Assembly: GCA_003116875.1 (NCBI GenBank)
Contig: BCKT01000013.1
Coordinates: forward strand, 248,001-312,000
Length of the DNA: 64,000 nucleotides
Reading direction: 5' to 3'
From: Takashimella koratensis
Taxonomy: Eukaryota > Basidiomycota > Tremellomycetes > Trichosporonales > Tetragoniomycetaceae
Shown: positions 39,865-52,514 of the stretch, piece by piece
Position numbering within the stretch: position 1 is the stretch's first letter
How the letters are laid out: every line of letters starts with the position of its first letter
Program-made: the position numbers and the translations under genes
The notes under the pieces: generated by a model
Database searches by the model: none
What the model was told of the DNA's origin: nothing
What the model saw: only the letters and a program-made list of their open reading frames with translations

Positions 39865-40595
39865 GGTGGGTGGTGGGTGAGAGTGGGGACAGTGTAACGA
39901 TACGGCAACAGAAGCGTGGACGAGATTGAATTTTTCAGAACGGCAGAGCGGATATCACGTGACCGCTTGCGCCACGTGGGAAAGGCAAGGAGTCCGGGGC
40001 TCCTAGTCTTGCCAGGGTCAAACCTTGATTTGCCACCCAAACTGGCTGGGACCGCTAACAGTTGCAACCGAAGTGATTGTCTCGACATCACGAAATTGCA
40101 TCTAGTCTCGTCAGCCCGAGTAAATCCGACAATTCAGACATACGTACGTACCTCTGTACGCGTTCATCTGTGCTGTACTCTCATCCCAAGGGTATGCATT
40201 GCATTGCCGAGTCGAGTCGAGGATGATGAAACTTTTACTCGTCGCGCGTAGAGACCGGTGAGCCGGGTAAGACGCGCATCTGAGCCGACTGTGAGTGGGC
40301 GGGGCGGTATTGAATGGAGGTCAACCTTTGAACAACATTCCCACTCCGACTTGACCGACGTTATAACGCGCTCCAGACCAACGCCTTTGTTATTTCTCTA
40401 CTCTGACTCGTGCACCTCTCCTTTCTCTGTGCTCTGCTCCGACTCGGCTGCATACAGACGGCTAGCTATCTATCCACCCCTACTCATACCTCACCAGTTC
40501 GGCGTCGACTTTCCCTCGTCACACCTCTTCCACTCTCGCCTCGTCGCGAACTACCACCACCATCCACTCTCACTGCACACAGCTCTTTTCCCACC
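39865..40595. promoter_or_regulatory. Divergent intergenic region DRS1 / succinate-fumarate carrier
   Basis: 731 bases. The 200 bases upstream of the carrier start are C/T-rich; the middle has ordinary composition. No tRNA or repeat seen. Confidence 0.5.
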
Positions 40596-42326
40596 ATGTC
40601 CACGACCACAGGCAAGCCGTTCGGTGGGGGCAAATCAGGCGACCGTATCTCTCCACCAGGCAAAGACGGCAAGGCCAAAGTCCCACTCACGACGCACCTC
40701 TTGGCTGGCGGTGTCGCCGGTCTTGCTGAGGCTCTGGCATGGTAAGCTCGTCGTCCTCTTTCTCCTATCCACTTCTGGTGCTTCTATAGGATCTCAGAGC
40801 TCACTGTCCGCCTTCAGTCATCCCTTGGACACGATCAAAGTCCGAATGCAGCTCTCCAAGTCGCGGAAATTACGCGGTGTGAGTTCAGATCTGCTTTAGT
40901 TCAACTATCTCCTGCAGTCTACGGCTCAAGCCAAGTCTGGAGCTGAGACAGAAGTTTTGCAGCTCAAACCTCTAGGGTTCTTCGCGACTGGCCGACAGAT
41001 CGCGGCGCGGGAAACACCGCTGGGGTTGTACAAGGGTCTCGGGGCGGTGATCAGTGGGATTGTACCCAAGATGGCTATCCGCTTTGCCAGTTTTGAGGGT
41101 GAGCCCGCGTTGTGCATGAATACGTATCTACATCCGGGTTCAAGAACTCAAATTGAAGCTGTACCGCTGACATTCGTATAGCATACAAGGGCTGGCTGTC
41201 CGGACCCGACGGGAAGATCAGCCCCGGTGGAACGTTCCTTGGTAAGCTCGGCAATTGATATCTCTAGCAGTAGCTGACCCCTAAATTAGCTGGGCTTGGC
41301 GCAGGAGCTACCGAGGCAGTCGCCGTCGTCACGCCGATGGAAGTGATCAAGATCAGACTGCAGGCTCAGCAACGTAAGTTGCTCGAAATGGCCTAGGCAC
41401 TGACGATAGATTCTCTGGCTGATCCCGAGGACATTCCACGATACCGGTAAGCTCTGGGTGGAGTGGTACCTAGTTACTAGTTTTTAGAAGGTTGGTGAAA
41501 GCATGGGGCTGAAACTTGTGCAGAAACGCTGCTCATGCCGCGTTTACGATCGTGCGGGAAGAAGGATTGGGAACGCTGTACCGTGGTGTTTCCTTGACAG
41601 CGCTTCGCCAAGCTACCAACCAAGGTAAGTGGAACTAGGATCGACCAATTTTTTTTAACTGGCATTGATCTCTACGCTCGTAGCTGTCAACTTTACCGCA
41701 TACCAGCAGTTCAAGAAGTGGGCGTTACAGGCTCAACCAACCTACGCGGGGACTGGCGAGCTGCCAAGTTGGCAGACGATGATCATTGGGCTCATCTCTG
41801 GTGCAATGGGACCATTCTCCAACGCGCCTATCGATACGATCAAAACGTGAGCAGGCTTCGGTTTGGTATGCTGTTTATCAGTTTTACGCTGCTCGCGGAC
41901 ACGGCTACGTCTCTCCCTCTCTGCCCCTTGGGTGTTCTGCAATCGCGCCTCAAAGGAAAGAAATCGCTGACATACGCTCCCAGCCGTATCCAAAAAGCGT
42001 CACATGAGCCCGGGGAGACGGCAATGTCTCGACTCGTCAAAGTCACCACTGACATGTTCCGAAACGAAGGTGCTGCTGCTTTCTACAAGGGTATCACACC
42101 CCGTGTCCTCCGTGTGGCTCCCGGCCAAGCGATTGTGTTCACCGTGAGTCCAGGTCGTGTTGGGCGCACTGGAGGATGAAGGTTGAGGTTTGAGGTATCG
42201 ATTTGACGGAAACATGATTATGGAGAGGAAGGGTTGGGCTAACGCTGAGTATAGGTCTATGAGAGGGTGAAGAAGTGGATCGATCTAGCCAAATCGTCAA
42301 CCTACGGACCCGAGTTTGACGAATGA
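40596..42326 (+). CDS. SFC1: Mitochondrial succinate/fumarate carrier
   Basis: Mitochondrial carrier family protein of the inner membrane; Sfc1 exchanges cytosolic succinate for mitochondrial fumarate and is needed for growth on C2 compounds. Start ATG 40596 gives MSTTTGKPFGGGKSGDRISP and then THLLAGGVAGLAEALACHPL. The three carrier signatures are present: PLDTIKVRM, PMEVIKIRL and PIDTIKTRL. Supporting segments are GLYKGLGAVISGIVPKMAIR, FASFEAYKGWLSGPDG, GAGATEAVAVVTP, LGTLYRGVSLTALRQATNQA, VNFTAYQQFKKW and FYKGITPRVLRVAPGQAIVF. The C terminus is YERVKKWIDLAKSSTYGPEF, DE and TGA 42324-42326. All six membrane segments are accounted for. Substrate assignment rests on overall resemblance to Sfc1/Acr1. 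Confidence 0.85.
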
Positions 42327-42535
42327 GCTCCTCCCCAAGCATCGCCATTACCTTGCCCTGCACTGTACACTGTCACTTGTCTTCTTGTGTATGTTTTGTT
42401 TGAAAACCATGCTTTGTAGATGTTTACGATGTACTCTGTATTCTACAAAATCTACAGTGAACGATGTATTAGACGATACCAAAAGTACAAACCCCAATTG
42501 AGCCAGTCCTTGCGACAACATCTACCTCCCCACTC
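42327..42535. other. Short convergent intergenic region
   Basis: 209 bases of 3' sequence shared by the carrier and the OCRE-FHA-G-patch gene; T-rich around 42365-42420. Confidence 0.5.
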
Positions 42536-44243
42536 TCAATTACCATCTCTCATCTGCTCAAACCGCCTCATCTTCCCGCGTTCCTTCCAATCGACCTTGC
42601 CAACTACACCCACTCCTCCTTCCCCGTTCACACCCACCTCATCCCCTTTACTCCCACTTGCGCCTAACCCGCTCCTCTCTGGTCTCACATTCACAATCAG
42701 GGGTTTACTCAACCCGTCTCCGCTCTTTCCCAACTTGGACCCTTCGACCCATCCTTGACCCGCTAAGAGCGTTTGCCCTATCGACTGCGGGGGAGTGTAC
42801 GTCCTTACTTCATCCACCCCTAATGTTCCATTCACACCAGTCGGTCCATCTCGCCTCGCTGGGAGAGGTGTCGGTTCGGGAGTGCGGGTCCCCCTTGACG
42901 GAGGTGAAGGCGGATGAAGCCGTCTCCTCTGTGCCGACCTGTCTAGATACTCCCGACTCGGCAAAGTCCTGCGACCTGCCTCATCTTCGTCCAATAACCT
43001 TCCACGAAGCGCGAGGAGCTCTTTCTTCCCATGTAAAGCCTTGGCGAGCGCGTTCCCGGCGCCTCCGCCTAAGGGTATCGACAACTTATGATCTCCGTCT
43101 AAACCTAGTCTCTGTGAGGTGTCAAGCTTGGACTCGGTTCCATCGTCCAGAGCGATCTCGTTGTCGTCGAGCCGGCACTCGTCGCATGGCCAAGAAGGGT
43201 GCACGTGGGCGATAAAGGAGGTCAAGCCGATCGTTATGGTTGATAGGTGGCGAATCGGGTATGGGACAGATGAGTGTTTTGCCTTGGATAATCTGTGCGG
43301 CTTGGAAGATGAGGGCGTCGAGGCCTCGGGAGCCGAAGCAACGAATGTGCCCTGTGTCGAACCTGGCGCAGAGTAAGTATCACATTTGGCGGTCTTCGTA
43401 ATGTTTCCCTCATTCAAGCTGCATGTCCACCATTCTGCCCCCCTCATCAGACACCCGACACCCAACACCAGAAACTCAACACCTCGACCGGAGGACCCCT
43501 CCCCCAAACCCAACTCATAACTCACCGAGATCAACAATCCACCACCCATCTTTTGCCGTTTCCCCTTCATCCTCATCCTCCTCTTCGCTCTTTCCTTTCC
43601 CCCAATAAACCACCGCATGCGTCTTGCTCACTTCCATCTCCTTGACTCTGATCCTCGCCGGAGCTCCGCGCTCACACCGATCTCTTCCAATCTGTACGCC
43701 TTCTTCTCTTGAGTCGACGATGATCACGCCGCCTACTGAGAGGGTCGGGGAGGTGTTGACGACGAGGCGGAGGGCGGTGCCTGGTGGGGCAGTAGCGGAG
43801 GCAGAGGGCCGAGGGGCGTCCGGGTCGGTGTCGGCTTCGATTCCCCGACCGGGTCCTAGCCATTCACCGAAGGTAGGTTCAGCGGGAGTCATGGAGTTTC
43901 GAGACGTGGTTTGGGCTTTTTTTTTACTTTGAGTCGCAGCTGCCAATTCGTCCTCATTCATCAGTCCTCCCCACCCAACATGTGCTGGTTCCTGCTCTTC
44001 TCCGTCCTCACTCTCCTCAATCTCTCCTTCCTCCTTCTCCTCATCCTTCTCGTCCTTCCCACCATCCCCATCCCTTCGTCGTTTCCCGCCCATCTTGCGA
44101 TCCGGAACCTGAGCGAACTCGCTTGCGGGCGTGTACACCCATTCCCCGCTCTTGGTTCGGTCAGGTAGAGCGTACGTGTTGGACGCGGGGTGGAAATAGA
44201 CGCCGCGTTCCGAGTCCCATTTCCACGTATCGTCCATGGTCAT
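42536..44243 (-). CDS. OCRE-FHA-G-patch protein (AGGF1-like)
   Basis: Three domains appear in the order seen in animal AGGF1. An OCRE-like start reads MTMDDTWKWDSERGVYFHPA, then SNTYALPDRTKSGEWVYTPA. An acidic stretch follows. The FHA domain has RLVVNTSPTLSVGGVIIVDS, QIGRDRCER, MEVSKTHAVVYW, and GWWIVDLGSTQGTFV made by splicing 43515-ish to the upstream exon. The C-terminal segment QSIGQTLLAGQGWVEGSKLG, KSGDGLSKPL is G-patch-like and the end is MRRFEQMRDGN with TGA-type stop at 42536. Proteins with OCRE and G-patch domains are usually linked to pre-mRNA splicing and FHA binds phosphothreonine, so a splicing role is inferred. I use the ATG at 44241-44243; the frame stays open upstream and a farther start is possible. 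Confidence 0.8.
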
Positions 44244-44565
44244 CGCGAGGTGCGTCGTATGTACTGCTCCTGCCGCTGATGCCTTCGATGCCGTCAACAC
44301 CGTCGTTACCGTCTCTGCGGTCGCTACGTTGAAACCGTCTAGGTCAAGGTCGAACCAGGAAAGAGTGAGGATCGAGTGGCAAGAAACCGCGAAACCGAAA
44401 ACAAAGGGTCAATCGCTTGGTCCACGGACAATCTCCGATCTCCGTGTTGATCCCTCGATCCAACTTTTTCTGGTCCATAAGCGCAAGTCTGCATCCACCA
44501 CATCCATAAACCCCCTCGACCCTCCCTCCTACCTCCCTCACCCCAGTCCCAGCCCTTTCTGAGCT
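44244..44565. promoter_or_regulatory. Divergent promoter region AGGF1-like / BCS1
   Basis: 322 bases. C/T-rich stretch at 44500-44560 immediately before the BCS1 start. The minus-strand frame of the left gene stays open to about 44350, so its leader may be partly coding. Confidence 0.45.
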
Positions 44566-46901
44566 ATGCTGGGACTCCCTACGCGACCTCGCGAAGCTAC
44601 TGGGCAGTCTGCCACCTCGTTGCCTGTCCAGCGGGACGATGGCGCGGCGACTACTTCTGCCCTTCCGTCGAGCGAGATCGCACCTGTCCCGGTGGTGGAA
44701 GGGAACGAGTCCTTCATCAGCGGCATGATCAAAGACAAGTAAGTTTGTGTGATCCCCTACAATATAATGTATAACATAAGACTGCTAGATGTAATTGTGG
44801 TAATTCCGAAAGGTCCGTAGCTGACAACTCTCCAGCCCTTACTTCTCCGCCGGCGCTGGACTCATGGTATGTTCTCACCGCTTAGCTCGAAGAGATGTAC
44901 TGGTCAGAGCTGACCAACGCCAGGGTCTCGGTGTCGCGCTCACTGTGATGCGCCGGGGTGTCAACTTTGGTGCGACCTGGGCCCAACGTCGGATGCTCGT
45001 TACTCTCGAGATCCCATCCAAGGACCGAAGTTACGGCTGGTTTCTCGAATGGATGTCTGCGCAGTCCATTGCGGCAACCGAGGCGAGCGGAGCGAGCGCA
45101 GCGAGCACTGCAGCTGGTGGCGGAACCAAAGGTAAAGCTGCAGCTGGAGGCCCACTCACGGGAATCCGAGCATTGTTGAGGGGATCCACACCGATGCAAC
45201 TGAGAAGCCACGAGTTGTCGGTCGAGACAACGGTTAAGCAACATGAGAATGGGAGCTCGGAGGCGCTGTTCAATCTGGTACCGGGACCAGGGACGCATTA
45301 TTTCAGGTACCGCGGGAGTTGGTTTCAAGTGAGTCAGTGGGATGGGCCGGGTTAAAGGGTGAGAGGGGGAGAAGCGTCAGATGCCATGAGTGGAAGGGGG
45401 CATTGGGTAGCGAGGGGGAAGGGACTGAAGAACAGACAAGGGCGAGAGGAACAGCCACTTCGAAGAGCTGCTACCCACCTCTGATCTATTACTGACACCT
45501 CAAGGTCAAACGTGAACGCGACGCCAAACTCATGGACCTTCACTCCGGGACCCCTTGGGAAACCCTGACATTGACGACCCTCTCCTCCTCACGCGACCTC
45601 TTTCCTTTACTTCTCGACGAAGCGCGCGAACTCGCCGAACAGTCGACAGAAGGGAAGACGGTGGTGTATACTGCTTGGGGCGTAGAGTGGAGACCGTTGG
45701 GAAAGCCAAGGAGGAGGAGAGAGATGGGGAGCGTGGTATTGGGAAAGGACGTGGCCAGGAGGATCGAATTGGATTTAGCGGCGTTCCTCGGAAGGGGGAA
45801 GTGGTATGCCGACAGAGGTGAGTGGTAGGCACAAATCCAGGCCTAGTGAAGTGTGAGACGTTTGGCATGAACGTCTGTGGAAGAGGGAAGATCCGGGAGA
45901 CTTAGAGGATGTGTAGCTGACACTGGCAGGTATACCATATCGGCGAGGATACCTACTTCACGGTCCTCCTGGATCAGGCAAAACCTCATTTATCCAAGCC
46001 CTCGCCGGGTCGTTCAACTACAATATCTGCCTCCTCAACCTCGCCGAGCGCGGACTTACAGACGATAAGCTCAACCACTTGTTGGGGATCGTACCGGAAC
46101 GTAGCTTTATTCTGTTAGAGGATGTGGATTCGGCATTTAATCGACGTGTCCAGTCGAGTGAGGATGGGTGAGTGGGCGTTGGCTGAAGCTCGAGGTGTTC
46201 TATGAGGCATCTGCATCGGGCACGGGTCTGGACAGTAAGGAAGTTTGCTGACCCGTATCGATCTTTTCCTACCGTCCATCCATTCTTCATCTTCTCATCG
46301 TACCCAACCTGACCTTAACGATGCTAGATATAAATCCTCGGTGACCTTCTCTGGCCTCTTGAACGCACTCGACGGCGTTGCATCGTCTGAGGAACGTATC
46401 GTATTCATGACGACCAACCACTTTGACCGACTGGACCCTGCGTTGATCCGTCCTGGTCGTGTGGACTTGCGAGAGCTTATCGACGACGCGGCGGGTGAAC
46501 AAGCTCGGAGGTTGTTTACTCGATTCTACGCTCCTCAGGGCCTGGGATCGACGGTATCTTTACCTGGGGGTAGCAGAAGCAGTGTGGAAGAGGGTGTGAC
46601 CAAACCCATAGCTGGTTCAGGTAGTGCCAGAGGTGGGGGAGGTGATAATGGCGTTGGAATGGCGAAGGAGGAAGACATTGAGGCAATGGGAGACGAGTTG
46701 GCGCGGATAGTCGACGATGCGAGGGGAAAAGGATGGAGACTGAGTATGGCAAGTCTACAGGGTCATTTCATCCGACACGACGACGTTCGAGAGAGCTTGG
46801 ATACGATCGAAGAGCTGTACGATGGGCAGAGGAGGCGGGAGGAGGTGGAGGCGGAGGTGGTGGTGGAGCAGGAGGGCGGGGAGAGTGGCAGTCGACCGTG
46901 A
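44566..46901 (+). CDS. BCS1: Mitochondrial AAA ATPase Bcs1 (complex III Rieske protein translocase)
   Basis: Inner-membrane AAA protein that moves the folded Rieske iron-sulfur protein across the membrane during bc1 assembly. ATG 44566 begins [20 protein letters not shown]. The membrane segment is [20 protein letters not shown] with [14 protein letters not shown], and the Bcs1-specific domain contains [20 protein letters not shown] and [23 protein letters not shown] core: [20 protein letters not shown] (Walker A), [13 protein letters not shown] (Walker B), [40 protein letters not shown] (sensor and arginine region). An insert of about 50 Gly/Ser residues lies after FTRFYAP. The end is [20 protein letters not shown] and an acidic tail, TGA 46899-46901. 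Complete by family comparison. Confidence 0.92.
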
Positions 46902-47077
46902 TGAAACGTGAAACCGCGCATTGCACGGACCATCCATCATCTTGCTCATTCACTCCCTTTACCATCATCAGTATCAACAATCTCATCTCATCGCACTCTT
47001 CTCTCGACTACATCATCCATAGACAGTTGCATCCGTACCCACATCCATACAGCAAATCTACCCTACGCGTTTTTACT

Positions 47078-50002
47078 ATGCCACCACCATCTCCGTTCGC
47101 GCCCCTCTCTAACCCGCGCGCTCCACTCCTCCTTCGTGCCCGTCCCTTGCGCCGAGTTCGAACCCGGGTCCAAGGCACCCACGATCTAACTCTCCCTTCT
47201 TCGTCCGCTTTCACTCGAACCCACGGGCACCTCGTCGCTCTCCTCGTCATTGCGGGTTTGGGCCTGCTGATTCGGCTGGAAGTGGGGAGACAAAGGGCGA
47301 TAGAGGGGTTGGAGGGGGTGTTGTATCCCTGGGCCATTGAGGGTAGGGCTCAGCCGCAGCTCGTGTGGGATAAGTACCTGGACAAGAGCCTCAACGGACT
47401 CGAGGGATACAGAGGGAAGGGAGCTGGCTCAGACAGGGGTATTGTCGGACACAACGGAGATAGGGGGGCATCGAGGGTGGCCGAAAACGACACGGTTGAC
47501 CAAGGACGAAGTTACCCTTCCTGGTGGGGGGACTCGGACCTCGTCGGCCCTGGTCCATACGATTTCGTACCAACTACCTCGGGACAGACAGGACGTCGTC
47601 GTGGAGATAAGTACCGAGTCCTCTTCTTGACATGTCAGTCTGACCCTTCTCTGTCCTTCCTCGCCATTTTCAAGGCAGTTCAGAGATCGGGGTTCGTGCT
47701 GATGTGACAAACACTGCAGCATATGATGATTTCTTGGATAGGATGAACTCGCATACCTGGGAGATTGTCGATGGTGAGTACGGTCATACTTGACCATGAC
47801 CAAGGTGACATCCCTTTTTACATCTTGCTCCACCTCACTTCACCACCGCTAGCTTCCCAACTTGAACAAAGACTAACACCTACCCCAGCTGCGTTCCGAC
47901 ACCCGGAGGTGATCGTCGACGCCTGGGGCCCAGGATGGATGGGATACGACCCGACCGTCCCACTCTCTGTGAATGTCAAACGCCGCGCGAACCGGGTGGC
48001 CGAGTTGGAGTTTTCCCTAGCGGCGTGGCAGAATGATGTGGAGTTGAAGGATGAGGGTGAGGGAGATGAGCTCAGAGAGTTGTGGAGAGAAGGATGGGCG
48101 GGTCGGTTCGGATGGGTTGGGAAGAAGGACCTCGACGAGGTATGGAGTATAGGAGGAGATAAAATCGACACAAGAGTGGAAGAAGGAGATGGAGAAGGGG
48201 AAGCGGAAGGAAGGGAGATGGAGAAAGAGGAGAAAAGGAAGTGGGAGAAACCGGAATGGACAGTGTTCAAGGATGAGTGCAATCCCAAAGTCAAATTCGA
48301 TCTCGTCTGGACGTTTTCGTAAGTTGAGGAGCTGGACTCAGATTGAGAGCTCTGAGACGTAGATGGTGGAGAAGAGCTGATGATTGTCATGTCGGTGTAG
48401 GGATATCTATAGGAAGGATCAGATGGACCACCTCGATGTCTTGGACTGCGGTTCACTTCTCGCTCAGTACGTCACACTACATCCTCTCACCCTTTACCCC
48501 TACCCTTCCCACTCCCCTGACCTATACCCAACACCGCTGAGATACTACAGACAAGTAGGCGACTGCCACCAACACCGATGTATGCACGAGTGGTACCCTC
48601 ACGTGAACAACATCACCGTCGTCAAATACGCTTTCGAGCTTGAAGAGGTGTTTGGATGGGAGAATGTGAAGAGGTATCATCCTGATTTCCAAATGGGTCT
48701 GTTTGCCCACAGCCCGGATACGGTGGGTTCGATAGCAGTTGGGAGGCGAGAGTCGATATGAGTTTCGGTGGGAGGTATAGGAAGAAGAGGACTGACATGA
48801 TAGTGGTACAGGCCAATGAATGGGATTTTTACCCTACAACGTGGGAGAATCGGACGTCAAACGCGACTGTCTTTGGGTTCGACGGGAGCTGTAAGTCGGC
48901 TTGCTTCTTCCATCACCCTCATCGACTCGTATCCCATCCCACGAGAGGCCGCTGACACCACTTCAAACCCCAGTCTACCCCATCCGAACTACAGTGACCG
49001 ATTTTCTCCGCCAGACTCAGCGAGACAGCAACACCCCAGACCCTGACCGAGACTCGTCCGACCCACGTCTCTCACTGATCACCCGTCACTCCCATCCGGG
49101 ATACACCATGCCGACCGCCGGCGACCGACCGGTCCTCGAGACCTACGAGCCAGGACATGAATATTATTCGGCTCACGTGGCGTTGAGAGAGGATTTCGCG
49201 AGAGGGATGAGGAATGCCAAGATATGTATTTTCGATTCGAGCCTGGAACGCAAGATGATTAGAAAGGTAAGCGAGGTTCAAGCTATGTCAACCTCTTGAG
49301 AGTCAAGATTGCAGTTCATATGATCGCATCCTCTTCGCCTCTGTGATACCTATGGTCAACGAATCAACGAACCAAGTTGACAAGTCCCTCTACTATCGCA
49401 GTACGCCCAAGCATTCCTCAGCGGATGCGTAGTCGCCGCCGACCTACCTACAGAACACGAACAAGCCCTGTCTCACTTTGTAATTCCTCTCCGCCCTACT
49501 TGGCCAATCGAGGCGATTCAAGCTCAGATCGAGAGCTACCTCTCCCAGCCTGACCTACTACACAAGATGGCACTGCAGGCGCTCGTTTATGCCCGCAGGC
49601 ACTTGACGACCACGAGGAAAGTTTCGCATATGCTGTCGCTTGTCGATGCGTACCGCCAAGGAGCAAGGGGCTATGAGCGTGAGTACGGCATGGCTAGGCC
49701 TCCCAGCTTGACTCAGACTAGCTGGTGTAGGCTGCCGAGTGCAGAGGGGGAGGTGAACGAAGCTGAAGAGGACTAGATACGTATGGATTCTCCTCGCGAT
49801 GTCGATCGTATTGGAGCGGCGATGCACCCCGACCGTGAGTGGGGGCGAACGTGACGGATCCATGTCGATGATGCTTGACATGATAAGAGACACCGCAAGC
49901 GCCGTTGTCCACTGACTCTTGACTTTGCTTTTTGACTTTGCTAGTCCCTGGTGTCCGCGTGACGGACCATACCGTGGGCTTGAAGACGCAGAAGACTTGT
50001 AA
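47078..50002 (+). CDS. Candidate type II membrane glycosyltransferase (CgeB-like), fungal
   Basis: ATG 47078 opens a basic cytosolic stub and one membrane segment (HLVALLVIAGLGLLIRLEV), the layout of Golgi type II enzymes. Recognisable blocks after splicing: SYDDFLDRMNSHTWEIVD, HPEVIVDAWGPGWMGYDPTV, WTVFKDECNPKVKFDLVWTF, CHQHRCMHEWYPHVNNITVV, FGWENVKRYHPDFQMGLFAH, TVFGFDGSFYPIRTTVTDFL, YYSAHVALREDFARGMRNAK, ICIFDSSLERKMIRKYAQAF and LSGCVVAADLPTEHEQALSH. The pattern of a late family block resembling CgeB/YkvP glycosyltransferases suggests sugar transfer to a glycan or cell-wall component; substrate unknown. An acidic Glu/Lys insert lies at about 48170-48260. A small penultimate exon (after 49790) gives a Cys/Trp-rich end, SRCRSYWSGDAPRPPWCPRD, stop TAA 50000-50002. 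Confidence 0.62.
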
Positions 50003-52514
50003 TCAGGTTGATACAAAAGGTCGAGGTCGGGGTCGAGATTCAAACAGTCAGTACTGATGCGAAACCTAACTATTTGTAACCGTTGTATCTGCTGTACGAC
50101 CCGTACGACCTATGCATTCCTCACCTGGGAGCCATCTTCAGCGTCACCAAGCTGCCACTCATTTCGCCCGATGCTCGCCTCGATCCATGACTCGGTGCCA
50201 CTATCAGTAGCTCCGTTCTGACGTCAAATGAAGCCCGCACAAATCCCGAAATTGGCCGCCTGACCCGGCGTCGGCGCCGAAACACCTGTGAGCGAAAATC
50301 TGCTAAGGGGGTACCAAAGGAAAAGAGGCAACTGAAAGGAAACTGTGGAGACTATGGCGTGCAAGCATGTTCCCAATTGAGAGGCGCAAGGGAGTAGACG
50401 TTGGCGCAGGGCAGAGTGCAGGGCGGCTTGCGGTGGGATATGGCGTGGGTTGCGGATAAGGAAAAGGGTAGGAGACAAGAAGAGGGGAGACAAGGGTGAA
50501 GACGGTGGCGGCAGGGGATGGCGGTCAATGGGTTGTAGTTTGAGCGGGCGAGTTCCGAGGGCAGGGTGCTGCGCAGGGTGGGCTCTGATCAGGTTTCCAG
50601 CGGGTTCAAATTTACCCCCCCAAGCGCCCGAGCCGGAGGCAGACGCAGGGTCAGGGGGATAAGGAATTACTAAACCACCAGTCATAGGCGTACCGTCAGA
50701 CGCAGTGCAAACGATAATCCGGGGGTTGAATCGTAATGGGCACCGTAATCGGCTGCCAGCAAAGTAAGGATCAGAGCCGGCCGATCCCCGGGTGTGTCGC
50801 CCGTGGGTGATTGTCAGTCCCTGACGATGTGGACGCGCACGGCGGGCGAATTCTGCATAGGTCCGCTGCTTTGTGTTCCGGGCGATTCTTGGTAGTTGGT
50901 CGTTGGGTTCTTGGTCGATGCATGCCGTGCAGGTCGCGACGACGACGACGCCAAGGTTTCTGGAATTGTGGAAGCCTGCTCGGTACGAGATCTGTCGAAC
51001 GGCAGGCTCGGGGAGACCCAGCGACGTCGAGCGAGGAACAAAAAGAAGAGGAAAACGCCCAAGGGGAATCGAGAAGAGCCAGGGAGGGAGGGAGGGAGGG
51101 AGGGAGGGAGGCCAGGAGAACAGGAGGCCAGGAGGCCAGGAGGAGAACAGGCAGGGTAAGGGTAAATAAAATGAAAACCCGCAGAAAATGAAATTTAAAA
51201 TAAAAGCGGAAGGTTGCGCTCTGATCGACAGATCTGATTCCGTCGCCGTGGCTGTGGGCAGGGGGCAAGGGGGGCAGGGGGCAGAGCACGGAAAGAGGAA
51301 AGAGGACAGGGATACCGCGGCATGCATGACCATGACCATGACCAGCAGCAAGCGAGAGAGAGAGAGAGCCAGCAGCCAGCAGCAAGCACGGTGCGTGACC
51401 AAGACGAGCCGTGTGAGTGTCCACAGTCGAGAGTCGAGTGTCTTGTGTCTTGTGACTAGGGTGCGAGTGGGGACGGTACGGATGGGACTGGTACGGTACG
51501 GAGGGTAGAGTAACGCGGTGCTAAGTAGAGTGCAGTGAAAAGTAAAGTGTATGCAACGCGGTGATCGACAAGCTGTAGCAGGCGCAGGGGGGTAACCTCC
51601 GAGGTCACCCACTAGACACTCTTCACTTCGTCATCATCATCCTCCTTCTCATCCTCCTCCTCCTCCTCCTTCTCCCTCCCCCTCCTTACCTACCCCGTCC
51701 CATTCCCACATACCCGCTCATTCCAACACTGTCCACCCCTTGTTCCCTCACCTCACCCTTCTCGCGTGCGCTTCACGTCAACACTCGCCCTTGCGCCCTT
51801 CTATCGCCGTCGCTCTTTCTCACCTACGCCGTCCCCTCGCTGAACCGAATTACACCATATCCAATCACCACCCTGTCGACGGTACCTACCTACCTCGTCT
51901 CTGGAATCGAACGATCACGATTCCCCAAGTACCCGCCGTCCCCCCTTCCCTCGCCCGTGCCCTATACCCCCATCCCCGTCTCTCATCCCCGCATCGCTCC
52001 CACCCACCAACCCCCATCTCCCTTTGCCCTTGCCCTCCTTCTCCCTCCCCTTGATATTCCTACAAACCTTGACTTTCAGATCCTAGCTCCGGACGACGAT
52101 ACACGAATCACAATCCAACCCGCAGTACGACGACAACCTCAACGACGATCCAGACCTACAAGCCTATCTATCCCATTTCTATCCCGCTTTGCTCACCCAC
52201 GCACTCACTCATCCTACCCGCGTACACACCTTCTCACTACACGTCAAACGACCTTCCTCCCCGGTCCTACTCGCCGCCCTCGCCATCGCGCATCTTGCAT
52301 CTTGCACACCTGCATCATCTGCCCATCCCCCGTTCTCCGTTCTCACCTCCACCCCTAACCTCATACAACTCGCACCTCTTACTTCCAACTCCTCACCTGC
52401 TTCCGCACCTTCGACGCTGCACAGCAATCGTTCATCTCCCGCTCGTTCGGGCGCGGAATCACGTCTCGGTCCTCAAATTTTCCTCCAACCTCTAGTCATG
52501 AGAGCGGCCTAGCC
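50003..52514. promoter_or_regulatory. 2.5 kb non-coding leader/promoter region of the velvet gene
   Basis: No conserved protein is visible. From about 50380 to 51560 the plus strand is G/A-rich, including a (GGGA)n run at 51082-51110; from about 51600 to 52510 it turns strongly C/T-rich. A 462-codon minus-strand open frame (50224-51612) follows this skew and looks compositional. The right half is probably the long 5' leader of the velvet gene. Confidence 0.55.
51082..51110 (+). repeat. (GGGA)7 microsatellite
   Basis: About seven copies of GGGA upstream of the velvet gene, followed by related GCCAGGAG repeats. Confidence 0.9.

Noticed and set aside
50224..51612. 462-codon open frame on the minus strand upstream of the velvet gene
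   Set aside because: Its sequence is low in complexity, follows the purine/pyrimidine skew, lacks any known domain and overlaps open frames in other phases.
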